DNA of 64,000 nt from assembly GCF_040790665.1 (NCBI RefSeq), contig NZ_CP160851.1:1-64000 (forward strand). Reading direction: 5' to 3'. The stretch comes from Sulfitobacter pontiacus. GTDB lineage: Bacteria; Pseudomonadota; Alphaproteobacteria; Rhodobacterales; Rhodobacteraceae. Under the pieces are notes generated by a model, which did no database searches, had not been told where the DNA came from, and worked only from the letters and a program-made list of their open reading frames with translations. Positions 1 to 7,867 of this stretch are shown in pieces; position 1 is the first letter of the stretch; every line of letters begins with the position of its first letter. A program made the translations under genes and the position numbers.

Positions 1-776
1 ACCTCTGTGCCGATACCAGGCTTCAACTTACGCCAGTTCCTGAACTCGATCCCACGGTCAAAGGTGATCGACTTGCGCGCCGGTTGGGGCAGGGGTTCCA
101 TCACACCCATCAAGCGGTTCATCAGATGCGTGGTGCTGCGGTCGTTGTTGCGGAACAGGACAGCAAAGCGTGTCTTCCGCTCGACCAGTGAGGCAAAGTT
201 CATCTTGCCCTGAGCGCGTTCGAATATCATCAAATCGCCTTCCCACTCGCCGAAAGTCTCGCGGCTATCAACGTAGTCAGGGCGTTCGTGAATTGAGCGA
301 TCCGGCGGGAACACAAGGCCTCGTGGCCTGCGCGCGTGATGCGGACGCCGTTTTTTCCGGCGGTTGGGCAGGTAGCGTGCGAGTTCCGCAGATTGACCAT
401 CTGGGCCGTAAACATAGGCGTAGATCGTTTCATGACTTACGCGGGTTGTTTGGCCTTCATATTGCAATCGGCCCGCGATCTGCTCTGGTGACCAACCTTC
501 CTTGAGCTGCTTGATTACGGCTTTTCTCAAGCCGACAAGGCGCACCAGTTTGCGCCGCCGCGCACGTCTTTCGGTCGCCGCTTTTTGAGCAACCACGCCG
601 TAGTATCCGTTCAGTTCCGGCAACTCTTTGTCGAAATAGTGATTGCGCTTGATCTCGCGATACACCGTGGAAACATGCCTGCCGATCTGTGCTGCAATCT
701 CTCGTATAGGTATCTTAGCATTCAACATATCTTCGATCACGCGCCGTTCACGCAGGTTTAGCTCTGTATGGGCCAT
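1..776 (-). CDS. IS30-family transposase (3' end beyond window)
   Basis: The reading frame is open from an ATG at 776 to the window edge, about 258 residues. It begins with a helix-turn-helix region (RERRVIEDML, then QIGRHVSTVYREIKRN), followed by an RNase-H-like core with GWSPEQIAGRL, HETIYAYVY and GEWEGDLMIF, where the first catalytic Asp of the DDE triad lies. These are IS30-family hallmarks; the last catalytic residues are outside the window. AGGAG sits 8 bases before the start. The upstream end abuts the IS110-type element at 830. Whether the copy is intact cannot be judged. Confidence 0.9.
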   Translation of the reverse strand, partial: MAHTELNLRERRVIEDMLNAKIPIREIAAQIGRHVSTVYREIKRNHYFDKELPELNGYYGVVAQKAATERRARRRKLVRLVGLRKAVIKQLKEGWSPEQIAGRLQYEGQTTRVSHETIYAYVYGPDGQSAELARYLPNRRKKRRPHHARRPRGLVFPPDRSIHERPDYVDSRETFGEWEGDLMIFERAQGKMNFASLVERKTRFAVLFRNNDRSTTHLMNRLMGVMEPLPQPARKSITFDRGIEFRNWRKLKPGIGTE

Positions 777-839
777 CTTTCATTCTCCTTGCTTTCCAGC
801 AAGATAGGGGAAATTTCGCAACCCACGTGTGGATGCCCC

Positions 840-1086
840 GGTTTATGTGGGTGATTGTTTCGACGTTTAGATAGCATGATCGGGTGCAGTCACGTGTCCG
901 GCCTGTTTGTGCAGCACACTTGGCTGCTGGCCCTTATGGAGATGCGCGAACTTGGCTCCAAATCAGTTTATCGGGCTCGAAGCCGCGAAGGGTTGCACTG
1001 GTTTTTCCATGTTCGTTCTCGTCGATCCGCTTTCCTTAGTCGATCCTTTCGTCCTCACATACCTGCCGGTATCCGTGGGTCTGCCG
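840..1086 (-). other. Non-coding end of the IS1111-group element (possible bridge RNA)
   Basis: This 247-base stretch between the transposase stop and the left inverted repeat holds no convincing gene; the overlapping frames have no homology I recognise. In IS1111-group elements the downstream non-coding end is the expected source of the guide (bridge) RNA. I have not folded it, so the RNA is an inference from family knowledge. Confidence 0.4.
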
Positions 1087-2112
1087 CTAAGCGACGGCCC
1101 CGCGAATGCGATAAATCTGGCCCGTCATCAACATGGCCCAAAGCCTCCGAGCCATGCGGTTTGCCAAAGCAACAGCAACAACCATCCGGGGGCGTGTTTC
1201 AAGCATACGCGCTAACCATGGTTCGGCACAACGCTTCCATCGTTCGATGGAATTGATGACGGACATTGCACCGATGATCAGCAACCGCCTCACATCTTTC
1301 TGGCCCATTTTTGTGATGCGCCCCAACCGTTCCTTACCACCTGTCGAATGCTGTCGAGGTACAAGACCAAGCCATGCTGCAAAATCCCGCCCCGTGCGAA
1401 AGTTTTTGGCGGGAGGACAGAAGGCCGAAATTGCGATGGCGGACATCGGGCCGACGCCAGGCATCGTTTGCATAAGCCGCGTTTCCTCTGACGTTTTTGC
1501 ATGCATCTTGATGGAATGATCCAGACCTTCGACTTCTGCGCTGATAGTCTCGATCTGCGCTAGGAGCCGTTCCGCCAAGCGTTTGGCCTCGTCGGGCAGT
1601 TTATGTGCCTGTTCCTCTACTTCTCGTTTGAGAATATCAGCGTTCCGAATGCGTAGCCGCAGCACAATCCCAAACTCCGCCAAGTATCCGCGAAGCGAAT
1701 TGATAAGCTGGGTGCGCTGCCGCACGAACAATTCCCGCGTCCGAAACAACATCGCCTGTGCTTGCTGTTCCGGGGCTTTCACTGGGACGAAGCGCATTGA
1801 GGGACGCATCGCGGCTTCTGTAATGGCCTCTGCATCGACAACATCACTCTTGTGGCGTTTGACAAACGGTTTCACATATCGCGCCGGTACCAATCGAACC
1901 TCATGACCTGCAGCAAGCGCTTCACGCCCCCAATGATGGGCGGACGCGCACGCTTCCATCGCAAAAATGCAACTTGGGTGCTCATTTAGAAACTTATTGA
2001 ACTGAGGCCGGCTCAGCTTTCTACGGTATAAAACTTTACCTGCGGCATCAGCGCCGTGTATTTGAAAAACGCGCTTCGCCAGGTCGATACCGATGATAAA
2101 TGCTTCTGACAT
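1087..2112 (-). CDS. IS110/IS1111-family transposase (DEDD recombinase)
   Basis: A 341-residue recombinase. The N-terminal RuvC-like DEDD domain shows IGIDLAK (first Asp), MEACASAHHW (Glu) and KSDVVDAEAI (Asp pair). The C-terminal Transposase_20 part has the MPGVGP helix-hairpin-helix and RQHSTGGKERLG with the conserved Ser. The stretches YVKPFVKRHKSD and RPSMRFVPVK are typical of the IS1111 group. I start at 2112, because AGGAGG lies 5 bases ahead; an in-frame ATG at 2127 has no comparable site. The gene looks full length and undamaged. Confidence 0.93.
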   Translation of the reverse strand: MSEAFIIGIDLAKRVFQIHGADAAGKVLYRRKLSRPQFNKFLNEHPSCIFAMEACASAHHWGREALAAGHEVRLVPARYVKPFVKRHKSDVVDAEAITEAAMRPSMRFVPVKAPEQQAQAMLFRTRELFVRQRTQLINSLRGYLAEFGIVLRLRIRNADILKREVEEQAHKLPDEAKRLAERLLAQIETISAEVEGLDHSIKMHAKTSEETRLMQTMPGVGPMSAIAISAFCPPAKNFRTGRDFAAWLGLVPRQHSTGGKERLGRITKMGQKDVRRLLIIGAMSVINSIERWKRCAEPWLARMLETRPRMVVAVALANRMARRLWAMLMTGQIYRIRGAVA

Positions 2113-2298
2113 TTGTTCCTCCTGCAAGACGTCCGCACCACCATGGCTCGGACGGTTCTATAATGAACCAACAGGAGGGGCATCCAATCCATCAGTTTAG
2201 AATGTGCCCTTGTGCGGAAACTGTAACTGATAACCATAATTATGTAACACTATGTTCAACCCAGCGGCCACCCGCACCTATATCCCCGCTCATATATG

Positions 2299-2427
2299 CG
2301 GTGCAGTAACGCTTGGATGTCGCTGTCGGGTGGCGCGTTTGAGCTGTTTCGGATTGGCGAAGCCGTGTCGGCCCGCGACACCCACGCCGCGATTTATGAC
2401 GCGCTGCGCTTGGTGAAAGGCGTGTAG
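2299..2427 (+). pseudogene. 3' remnant of an NADH:flavin oxidoreductase-like gene
   Basis: The frame reads about 42 residues ending FELFRIGEAVSARDTHAAIY...ALRLVKGV and a TAG at 2425-2427. This resembles the extreme C-terminus of FAD/NAD-binding old-yellow-enzyme-type oxidoreductases (2,4-dienoyl-CoA reductase or trimethylamine/dimethylglycine dehydrogenase-like), whose tails read as RIGDAVS...HAAIYDALRL. Everything upstream is missing and the insertion element lies about 110 bases away, so the rest was probably lost during the insertion. From 2187 to 2298 I see nothing recognisable. Confidence 0.55.
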
Positions 2428-2543
2428 GCCGCCTTGATCAAGAAGAGCCCACTCTAGCCCCCGCGCAGGCAGTCCGCTTTACCGCAGATCGCCTGCGCGG
2501 GTGTCGGGGCGGGTGCGACTGCCCACCTCTACACGCATGGGGC

Positions 2544-3761
2544 TTAGGAGGTCAGTCGCGATGACGAAGGCACGGTGAAGCGCCCCGCCGCGAAGAACAA
2601 TACCGTTGCCAATCCCGCGGGGACCACAAGCCCGAGGGACATGGGGAGCGCCGTACCCGCCCCGCCAATCGCGACAGAGGTAGAGACGGCAAAGGCAAGG
2701 GCGAACTGGATCGCCCCCAGCAACGCCGATCCCATGCCGGCAGCTTTCTCTGTCAGCGACATCGCGATGGACATCGCATTCGCCGACAGCAACCCGACGC
2801 AGCCAATCGATATCCACAGCGGAATGGCGAATACCAGAAGCGAGCTTGTCTGCGACAGCAGCGCCAGCACCAAAGTAGCGGCGAAAAACAGCGGCAAGAC
2901 GGCGGTGAGGATCTGTTCGGGGCTATAGTGGTTCAACAGCATGCCATTGATGCGGCCAAAGATGATAAGTGCGGTCGCAATAGCCGCGAACATGAGGCCA
3001 AAGCCGATTGAACTCAGCCCGAAGATCCCTTGGAACACCCCAGAGGAGCCCGTGATAAACGCGAACATGCCGCTTTGAATAAGCCCCGCAACCAGCGCCA
3101 TGATGAGAAATCCGCGCTCGGACAGGAGCCGCTTGGCGGTTTTTGCACCCGTGCGGAAGGGCCGAGGCTGGCGGCCTTCGGCGGGCAATGTCTCGGGCAG
3201 GGTGATCACGGACAAGACCAGCGCGACAAGGCTGATAAGGGCCATCGTCGCAAAGATGGAGCGCCAGCCAAACGCTTCAAGCAACAGGCTGCCCAACGTG
3301 GGTGAGGCGATGGGGCCAAGCGTCAGTAACATGACAAGCACCGTCATGACTTTGGCCGCCGTTCGTCCTTCGTACAGGTCTTTGACCATGGCGCGCCCCA
3401 CGACCATGCCCGCGCTCGCCCCGATGGCCTGAATGAAACGAAGCGCGTTGAACCACGCGATGTCGCTGAGCAACGGCAGAACAAGAGAGGTCACAATGAA
3501 AAGGACGGTGCCGATCAGAAGCGGCCCCTTACGTCCGTAGGTATCGGTCAAGGGGCCGATCAGGATTTGCCCGAAACAGAGCCCCAGAAAAAAGAGAGAA
3601 AGCGAGAGCTCGGCCGCCGTATGGGTGGCGTCCATCGACGTCGCAAGATCGCCGAGGGCGGCCAGATACATGTCGGTTGCCAATGGCGGAAAAAGGGAGA
3701 GCAGGCCGAGGGTCGCGGTCACAGCGAACGCGCGGCTTGGGGATAGGGAAACTTGAGACAT
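2544..3761 (-). CDS. Bcr/CflA-family multidrug MFS exporter
   Basis: A 405-residue inner-membrane protein with about 12 hydrophobic segments. It carries the DHA1 loop signature GPLTDTYGRKGPLL after the second segment (about residues 71-84) and the ATDMYLAALGDLA start typical of Bcr/CflA proton-driven drug exporters. GGAG lies 6 bases before the ATG. It is divergent from the TetR regulator at 3865, with a large palindrome between them, so it is likely the regulator's target. Substrate unknown. Confidence 0.9.
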   Translation of the reverse strand: MSQVSLSPSRAFAVTATLGLLSLFPPLATDMYLAALGDLATSMDATHTAAELSLSLFFLGLCFGQILIGPLTDTYGRKGPLLIGTVLFIVTSLVLPLLSDIAWFNALRFIQAIGASAGMVVGRAMVKDLYEGRTAAKVMTVLVMLLTLGPIASPTLGSLLLEAFGWRSIFATMALISLVALVLSVITLPETLPAEGRQPRPFRTGAKTAKRLLSERGFLIMALVAGLIQSGMFAFITGSSGVFQGIFGLSSIGFGLMFAAIATALIIFGRINGMLLNHYSPEQILTAVLPLFFAATLVLALLSQTSSLLVFAIPLWISIGCVGLLSANAMSIAMSLTEKAAGMGSALLGAIQFALAFAVSTSVAIGGAGTALPMSLGLVVPAGLATVLFFAAGRFTVPSSSRLTS

Positions 3762-3781
3762 CTTCGCTCCAACGGGATAAT

Positions 3782-3818
3782 AGACTGCGGTCTACTTGCA
3801 TTTAGTAGATCGCAGTCT
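3782..3818. promoter_or_regulatory. Inverted repeat, probable TetR operator
   Basis: The arms are AGACTGCGGTCTAC at 3782-3795 and GTAGATCGCAGTCT at 3805-3818. They pair at 13 of 14 positions across a 9-base spacer. The site lies in the 103-base gap between the divergent exporter (start 3761) and TetR gene (start 3865), where a TetR-type repressor would control both. Binding is inferred. Confidence 0.7.
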
Positions 3819-3864
3819 AACAATCAATGTCATACCACGCTGCATCGATGAACAGGAGCTGTGC

Positions 3865-4437
3865 ATGTCGGTAAAAAAGTCGGGCGGACGCCCCGCGAAT
3901 GAGGAAGCCAGCGCCGCTTTGAAAGCCGCCGCACTGCGGCTTGTGCGGGAAACGGGGTACGAAAAGGTCTCTATCGCGGCGATTATTGCCGAGGCGGGCG
4001 TTGCACGCCAAACGCTGTACAATCGCTGGGATACAAAGGCGGACCTCATCCTCGAAGCGATTTTCGAAGCAACGAATTCTTATGCCGCAGAACCGGCTTT
4101 GGAAAGCGCGCAAGACTATAGGGCGCAGCTTGAAGACTTCCTGATCAAGGTTTTCGAACACCTGAAGCTGGACGGCGGAACCATCCGGTCGCTGATTGCA
4201 TCTTCACAGCAAGACGCGAAGTTTCACGCGTCGTTCCATGCCAAATTCGTTCTGCCGCGCGAGCAGATGATGACCCTGATGCTGCGTCGGGCGCAGGACC
4301 ACGGGGCGCTTTCACCCGCGCGCAACGTCGAGGTATTGTCGACCATGATCCACGGTGCATTCTGGTATCGCTTGCTGAACCGCGGCGTCTTGGATGCGAC
4401 TTTCGCGAAAGAGCTCGTGGCAGAGACGTTTGCCTGA
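3865..4437 (+). CDS. TetR/AcrR-family transcriptional regulator
   Basis: A 190-residue regulator. The N-terminal helix-turn-helix (KVSIAAIIAEAGVARQTLYNRW, about residues 29-50) is the standard TetR DNA-binding domain; the rest is a helical ligand-binding domain. I start at ATG 3865, preceded by AGGAG 6 bases upstream. An in-frame TTG at 3796 would extend the protein through the operator and is unlikely. It probably represses the neighbouring exporter and itself through the palindrome at 3782-3818. The inducer is unknown. Confidence 0.9.
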   Translation: MSVKKSGGRPANEEASAALKAAALRLVRETGYEKVSIAAIIAEAGVARQTLYNRWDTKADLILEAIFEATNSYAAEPALESAQDYRAQLEDFLIKVFEHLKLDGGTIRSLIASSQQDAKFHASFHAKFVLPREQMMTLMLRRAQDHGALSPARNVEVLSTMIHGAFWYRLLNRGVLDATFAKELVAETFA

Positions 4438-4465
4438 ACCAGCCTTGTGATCGCGGGCACCGCCC

Positions 4466-5167
4466 CTAAACCGACAGATACTGATCCCGAATTTCCGGCT
4501 GCGATTGCAGCGCGGCGAGCGTTCCTACGAATTTCTGTGTGCCGTGTTCGATGATCACCACGCCATCGGCGACCGCTTGCGCGAAATGCAGGTTCTGTTC
4601 GGACAGCAGCACCGTCAGCCCCTCTGCCTTGAGTTGCAGGATCACACGGGCCATCTGTTCGACGATCACCGGCGCGATGCCTTCGGAGGGTTCGTCCAGC
4701 AGGATGAACGCGGGGTTGCCCATTAGGGTGCGGGCGATGGTCAGCATCTGCTGTTCGCCCCCCGACAGCGCCTTGCCGCGGTTGTGACGGCGTTCGGCGA
4801 GGTTGGGGAATAGGTCGAACACCATATCCTCGGACCAGGTGGTGCAGCCGTCGCGGGGGGGCTGGCGGCCGACCTCCAGGTTTTCCAGCACCGTAAGCTG
4901 GGTGAAAATCCGGCGTTCCTCGGGGACATAGCCCAGACCGTTGCGCGCGACCTTGTGGCTGGGCCAGCCGGTGATGTCCTGGCCCTGATAGATGATCTTG
5001 CCCTGCCGTGGCCGCACCAGCTGCATGATGGATTTCATCGTCGTGGTCTTGCCCGCACCATTGCGCCCAAGCAAAGCGACGACAGTGCCGCGATCCACGG
5101 TAAAGTTCAGGTCATTCAGCACCTGCGCCTTGCCGTAGAATGAATTGACGCCGTTCACCTCAAGCAT
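4466..5167 (-). CDS. livF: LIV-type ABC importer ATPase (LivF-like)
   Basis: A 233-residue ABC ATPase with Walker A GRNGAGKTT, signature LSGGEQQ and Walker B FILLDEPSEGI. It is the LivF member of a high-affinity branched-chain-amino-acid-type importer. The ATG at 5167 has AGGAGG 6 bases upstream and lies inside the end of livG (stop at 5160), so translation is coupled. It is the last gene of the operon that begins with the Rieske oxygenase. Substrate specificity is set by the binding protein at 7868-9085, so branched-chain amino acids need not be the cargo. Confidence 0.92.
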   Translation of the reverse strand: MLEVNGVNSFYGKAQVLNDLNFTVDRGTVVALLGRNGAGKTTTMKSIMQLVRPRQGKIIYQGQDITGWPSHKVARNGLGYVPEERRIFTQLTVLENLEVGRQPPRDGCTTWSEDMVFDLFPNLAERRHNRGKALSGGEQQMLTIARTLMGNPAFILLDEPSEGIAPVIVEQMARVILQLKAEGLTVLLSEQNLHFAQAVADGVVIIEHGTQKFVGTLAALQSQPEIRDQYLSV

Positions 5168-5936
5168 GGGCATCCTCCTGCGCTTTGAACAGCGTGCCGC
5201 CGCCCAGATAGACCTCTTGCACCTGCGGGTTGTTGCGGATCTCGTCGACGGTGCCGTCGGCGATGAGCTGGCCACGGTTCAGCACCATGATGCGATGCGA
5301 ATGGGCAAAAACCACGTCCATGTCATGTTCGGTAAACAACACGCTGATGCCCCGTTGCTCAAGTATATCGGCGGTCAGCTGCATCAGCGCGATCCGTTCG
5401 CGCGGTGCCATGCCAGCGGTGGGTTCATCCATCAGCAGCAGGATCGGGTCATTGGCCAGCGCAACCGCCAGTTCGAGCCGTTTGAGGTCGCCATAGGCCA
5501 GCACCGCGCAGTGGCGTTCGGACTGGTCGGCCATGCCCACAGTATCAAGCAGCGCCAGCGCCTCTTCGCGGTAGAGTTTATGGGCGAAAGTGGTCAGGGA
5601 ATAGAGCCGCTTGTGATGCGACATCAACGCCATCTGCACATTCTCGACCACGGTCATCGAGGCATAGGTCGCGGTGATCTGGAACGTCCGCCCCACCCCC
5701 ATGCGCCAGATCTTGCGCGGTTGCATGCCGGCAATGTTCTTGCCCATCAGCTGCACGGTGCCCGACGACGGCTTGAGCTGCCCCATCAGCATATTGAAAC
5801 AGGTGCTTTTGCCCGCGCCATTGGGGCCGATCAGCGCCAGCAGCTCTCCCTTGGCAAGGTCGAAACTGACGTCATCCACGGCTTTGATCGCACCAAAATT
5901 GCGGGACAGGTTGCGCACAGACAGGATCGGGCTCAT
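5160..5936 (-). CDS. livG: LIV-type ABC importer ATPase (LivG-like)
   Basis: A 258-residue ABC ATPase with Walker A GPNGAGKS, a signature-like LAYGDLKRLELA, Walker B LLLMDEPTAGM and the C-terminal DGTVDEIRNNPQVQEVYLG that marks LivG. The ATG at 5936 overlaps the fused permease stop as ATGA and has GGAGG 7 bases upstream; the longer open frame to 6059 lies over the permease and is rejected. It pairs with the LivF protein encoded next. Confidence 0.92.
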   Translation of the reverse strand: MSPILSVRNLSRNFGAIKAVDDVSFDLAKGELLALIGPNGAGKSTCFNMLMGQLKPSSGTVQLMGKNIAGMQPRKIWRMGVGRTFQITATYASMTVVENVQMALMSHHKRLYSLTTFAHKLYREEALALLDTVGMADQSERHCAVLAYGDLKRLELAVALANDPILLLMDEPTAGMAPRERIALMQLTADILEQRGISVLFTEHDMDVVFAHSHRIMVLNRGQLIADGTVDEIRNNPQVQEVYLGGGTLFKAQEDAHA

Positions 5937-7795
5937 TTCGCGTCCTCCGGTGTTTTCAGCAGGCCAATGCGTTCGCCCGCCTTGCGCAGCGATCCGACGA
6001 TACCTTCGGGGCCAAGGATCACGACAAAGATGATCAGCAGGCCCAAGGCGAGCCGCCAATATTCGAAGCGGGTCAGATAGTCTTTGACGCCTTCAAAGAA
6101 GGCCCCGCCGACCCAGCCGCCCGACAGGGTCTTCACCCCGCCCAGAAACACCACGATCAGCGCGTCGAAACTGCGTGCGGTTTCAAGCTCGTTGGGGAAG
6201 ATGCTGCCCTTGGAAAAGACGAACAGCCCGCCGGCGAGCCCCGCCATGATGCCCGCAAAGGTAAAGGCGACCCATTGGATGCGTTTGGTGTTGATTCCCA
6301 TCGCCTCGGCTTGTCGCGCACTGTCGCGGGCCGCGCGCATGGCATAGCCAAAGGGCGCATGAGCCGCTTGGCGCAGCAGCAGGATGCCCCCGATGCAGAA
6401 GACAAAAGCGAGGTAGTAATAGACATCATTGTCCGACGCCCAATCGGACGGCCAGATGTTGACCAGCCCGTCATCGCCCCCCGTCACATCACCCCATTGG
6501 AACGCGAGGCTCCAGAGCAGTTGCCCGAAGGCCAGCGTCAGCATGGCGAAGTAGACACCGGTGGACCGCAGGCAGACCCAGCCGATCACCACGGCGGCCA
6601 GCCCCGCGCAGATCGGGGCCAGCACCAGCGCCAGCTCCATCGGGGTGTCGGCATAGGTCACAAACAGCGCCGCGGCATAGGCCCCCCCGCCAAAGAAGGC
6701 CGCATGGCCAAAGCTGACCAACCCGCCCTGCCCCAGCATGAAATGCAGCGAGGCGGCGAAGAGACAGAAGATCATGATGTCGGTCACCAGCACCACGGCG
6801 AAATTCCCGCCGTAGAACGGCAGCAGCGCAAGGATGAACAGCCCCGCCATCACAAGCAAGCGCATGCGATTGCCCGCGGGCTTGATCGGGCGCTCCGGCT
6901 CTCCGGTCTGGCCGTGCTCGCCCGCGATCTCCTCTTTCCCGAGCAGGCCAAAGGGGCGGAACATCAGGACGATCACCATGACGACGAACATCAGCACAAG
7001 CGTCGACTGCGGCGCATAGGTCACGCCAAAAACGTTCAGGACGGAAATGATCACCGCCGCCAGATAGGCCCCCGGCAGCGACCCCATGCCGCCGATAACC
7101 ACGACCACAAAGACCGACCCGATGATGCTAAAATCCATCAGCAGATCGGCACCGCCCTTGGGCAGTTGCAACGCGCCCCCCAGACCGGCTAGCGCACAGC
7201 CCAGAAAGAAAACGCCCGTGAACAGCCACGCCTGATTGACCCCAAGGGCGCCGACCATCTCGCGGTCTTGCGTCGCGGCGCGCACCAAAGTGCCGACACG
7301 GGTTTTCGTGATCAGATACCAAAGGCCGATGGCGACGAAGGGCGTGATGATGATCAGCGCGATGTCATATTGCGGCACGGGTTCCCCCATGATGCGGATC
7401 ACCCCTTTCAGCCCCGGCGCGCGCGGGCCCAGCAGATCTTGCGGGCCCCAGATCATCAGCGCAAGATCCTGAATGACAAGGATCACGCCAAAGGTCGCGA
7501 CCAGTTGGAACAGTTCAGGCGCGCTATAGACAGGGCGCAGCACGCAGATCTCGACGATCACCCCGATCAGCCCGACGATCAGCCCCGCCAGCAGGATCGC
7601 TCCCCAGAAGCCGACCATGCCCGGCAGCACCTGCATCAGCGAATAGCCGACATAAGCCCCCAGCATATAAAACGACCCATGGGCAAAATTCACCACCCGC
7701 GTGACGCCAAAGATCAGCGACAGCCCAGAGGCAACCATGAAGAGCGCACCCGCATTGGCAAGCCCAGTCAGAATCTGTGCGATGAAAAGGCCCAT
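5933..7795 (-). CDS. Fused LIV-type permease (LivH-LivM in one polypeptide)
   Basis: A single 620-residue membrane protein holding both permease halves. LivH-like sequence occupies about residues 1-287 (GLSLIFGVTRVVNFAHGSFYML), then a hydrophilic linker (about 288-311), then LivM-like sequence (about 312-620, with GQGGLVSFGHAAFFGGGAY). Most LIV systems use two separate genes, as the second importer in this window does (34219-36512). AGAGG precedes the ATG at 7795; a GTG two codons earlier is possible. No stop or frameshift separates the halves, so it should be a true fusion. Confidence 0.9.
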   Translation of the reverse strand: MGLFIAQILTGLANAGALFMVASGLSLIFGVTRVVNFAHGSFYMLGAYVGYSLMQVLPGMVGFWGAILLAGLIVGLIGVIVEICVLRPVYSAPELFQLVATFGVILVIQDLALMIWGPQDLLGPRAPGLKGVIRIMGEPVPQYDIALIIITPFVAIGLWYLITKTRVGTLVRAATQDREMVGALGVNQAWLFTGVFFLGCALAGLGGALQLPKGGADLLMDFSIIGSVFVVVVIGGMGSLPGAYLAAVIISVLNVFGVTYAPQSTLVLMFVVMVIVLMFRPFGLLGKEEIAGEHGQTGEPERPIKPAGNRMRLLVMAGLFILALLPFYGGNFAVVLVTDIMIFCLFAASLHFMLGQGGLVSFGHAAFFGGGAYAAALFVTYADTPMELALVLAPICAGLAAVVIGWVCLRSTGVYFAMLTLAFGQLLWSLAFQWGDVTGGDDGLVNIWPSDWASDNDVYYYLAFVFCIGGILLLRQAAHAPFGYAMRAARDSARQAEAMGINTKRIQWVAFTFAGIMAGLAGGLFVFSKGSIFPNELETARSFDALIVVFLGGVKTLSGGWVGGAFFEGVKDYLTRFEYWRLALGLLIIFVVILGPEGIVGSLRKAGERIGLLKTPEDAK

Positions 7796-7828
7796 GGGCA
7801 CCTCTTGATGTTGGGGATGGGGTCAGAT

Positions 7829-7858
7829 GCAGCCAAGGGGGCTTCCCCCCTTGGCTGC
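7829..7858. terminator. Intergenic hairpin after the binding-protein gene
   Basis: The arms GCAGCCAAGGGGG (7829-7841) and CCCCCTTGGCTGC (7846-7858) pair perfectly over 13 bases with a 4-base loop. There is no T-run on the transcript, so it is more likely a partial terminator or mRNA 3'-end stabiliser. It would keep binding-protein mRNA above permease mRNA. It lies 10 bases past the binding-protein stop. Confidence 0.6.
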
Positions 7859-7867
7859 GGGTCCGGA

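Larger units (their letters stand above)
830..2186 (-). mobile_element. IS110-family insertion sequence, IS1111 group
   Basis: A perfect 10-base inverted repeat, TGGATGCCCC at 830-839 and GGGGCATCCA at 2177-2186, brackets a single recombinase gene. IS1111-group elements carry short subterminal repeats a few bases inside their tips, so the true ends are probably just outside these coordinates. The element is about 1.36 kb, normal for the group. It has a long non-coding end downstream of the gene (840-1086), which is where IS1111-group elements are expected to encode their bridge RNA. It lies against the IS30 copy, so one may have used the end of the other as target. Confidence 0.75.

Noticed and set aside
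855..1256. Plus-strand frames within the IS1111-type element
   Set aside because: They lie in the element's non-coding end and opposite the transposase; no ribosome site or family resemblance.
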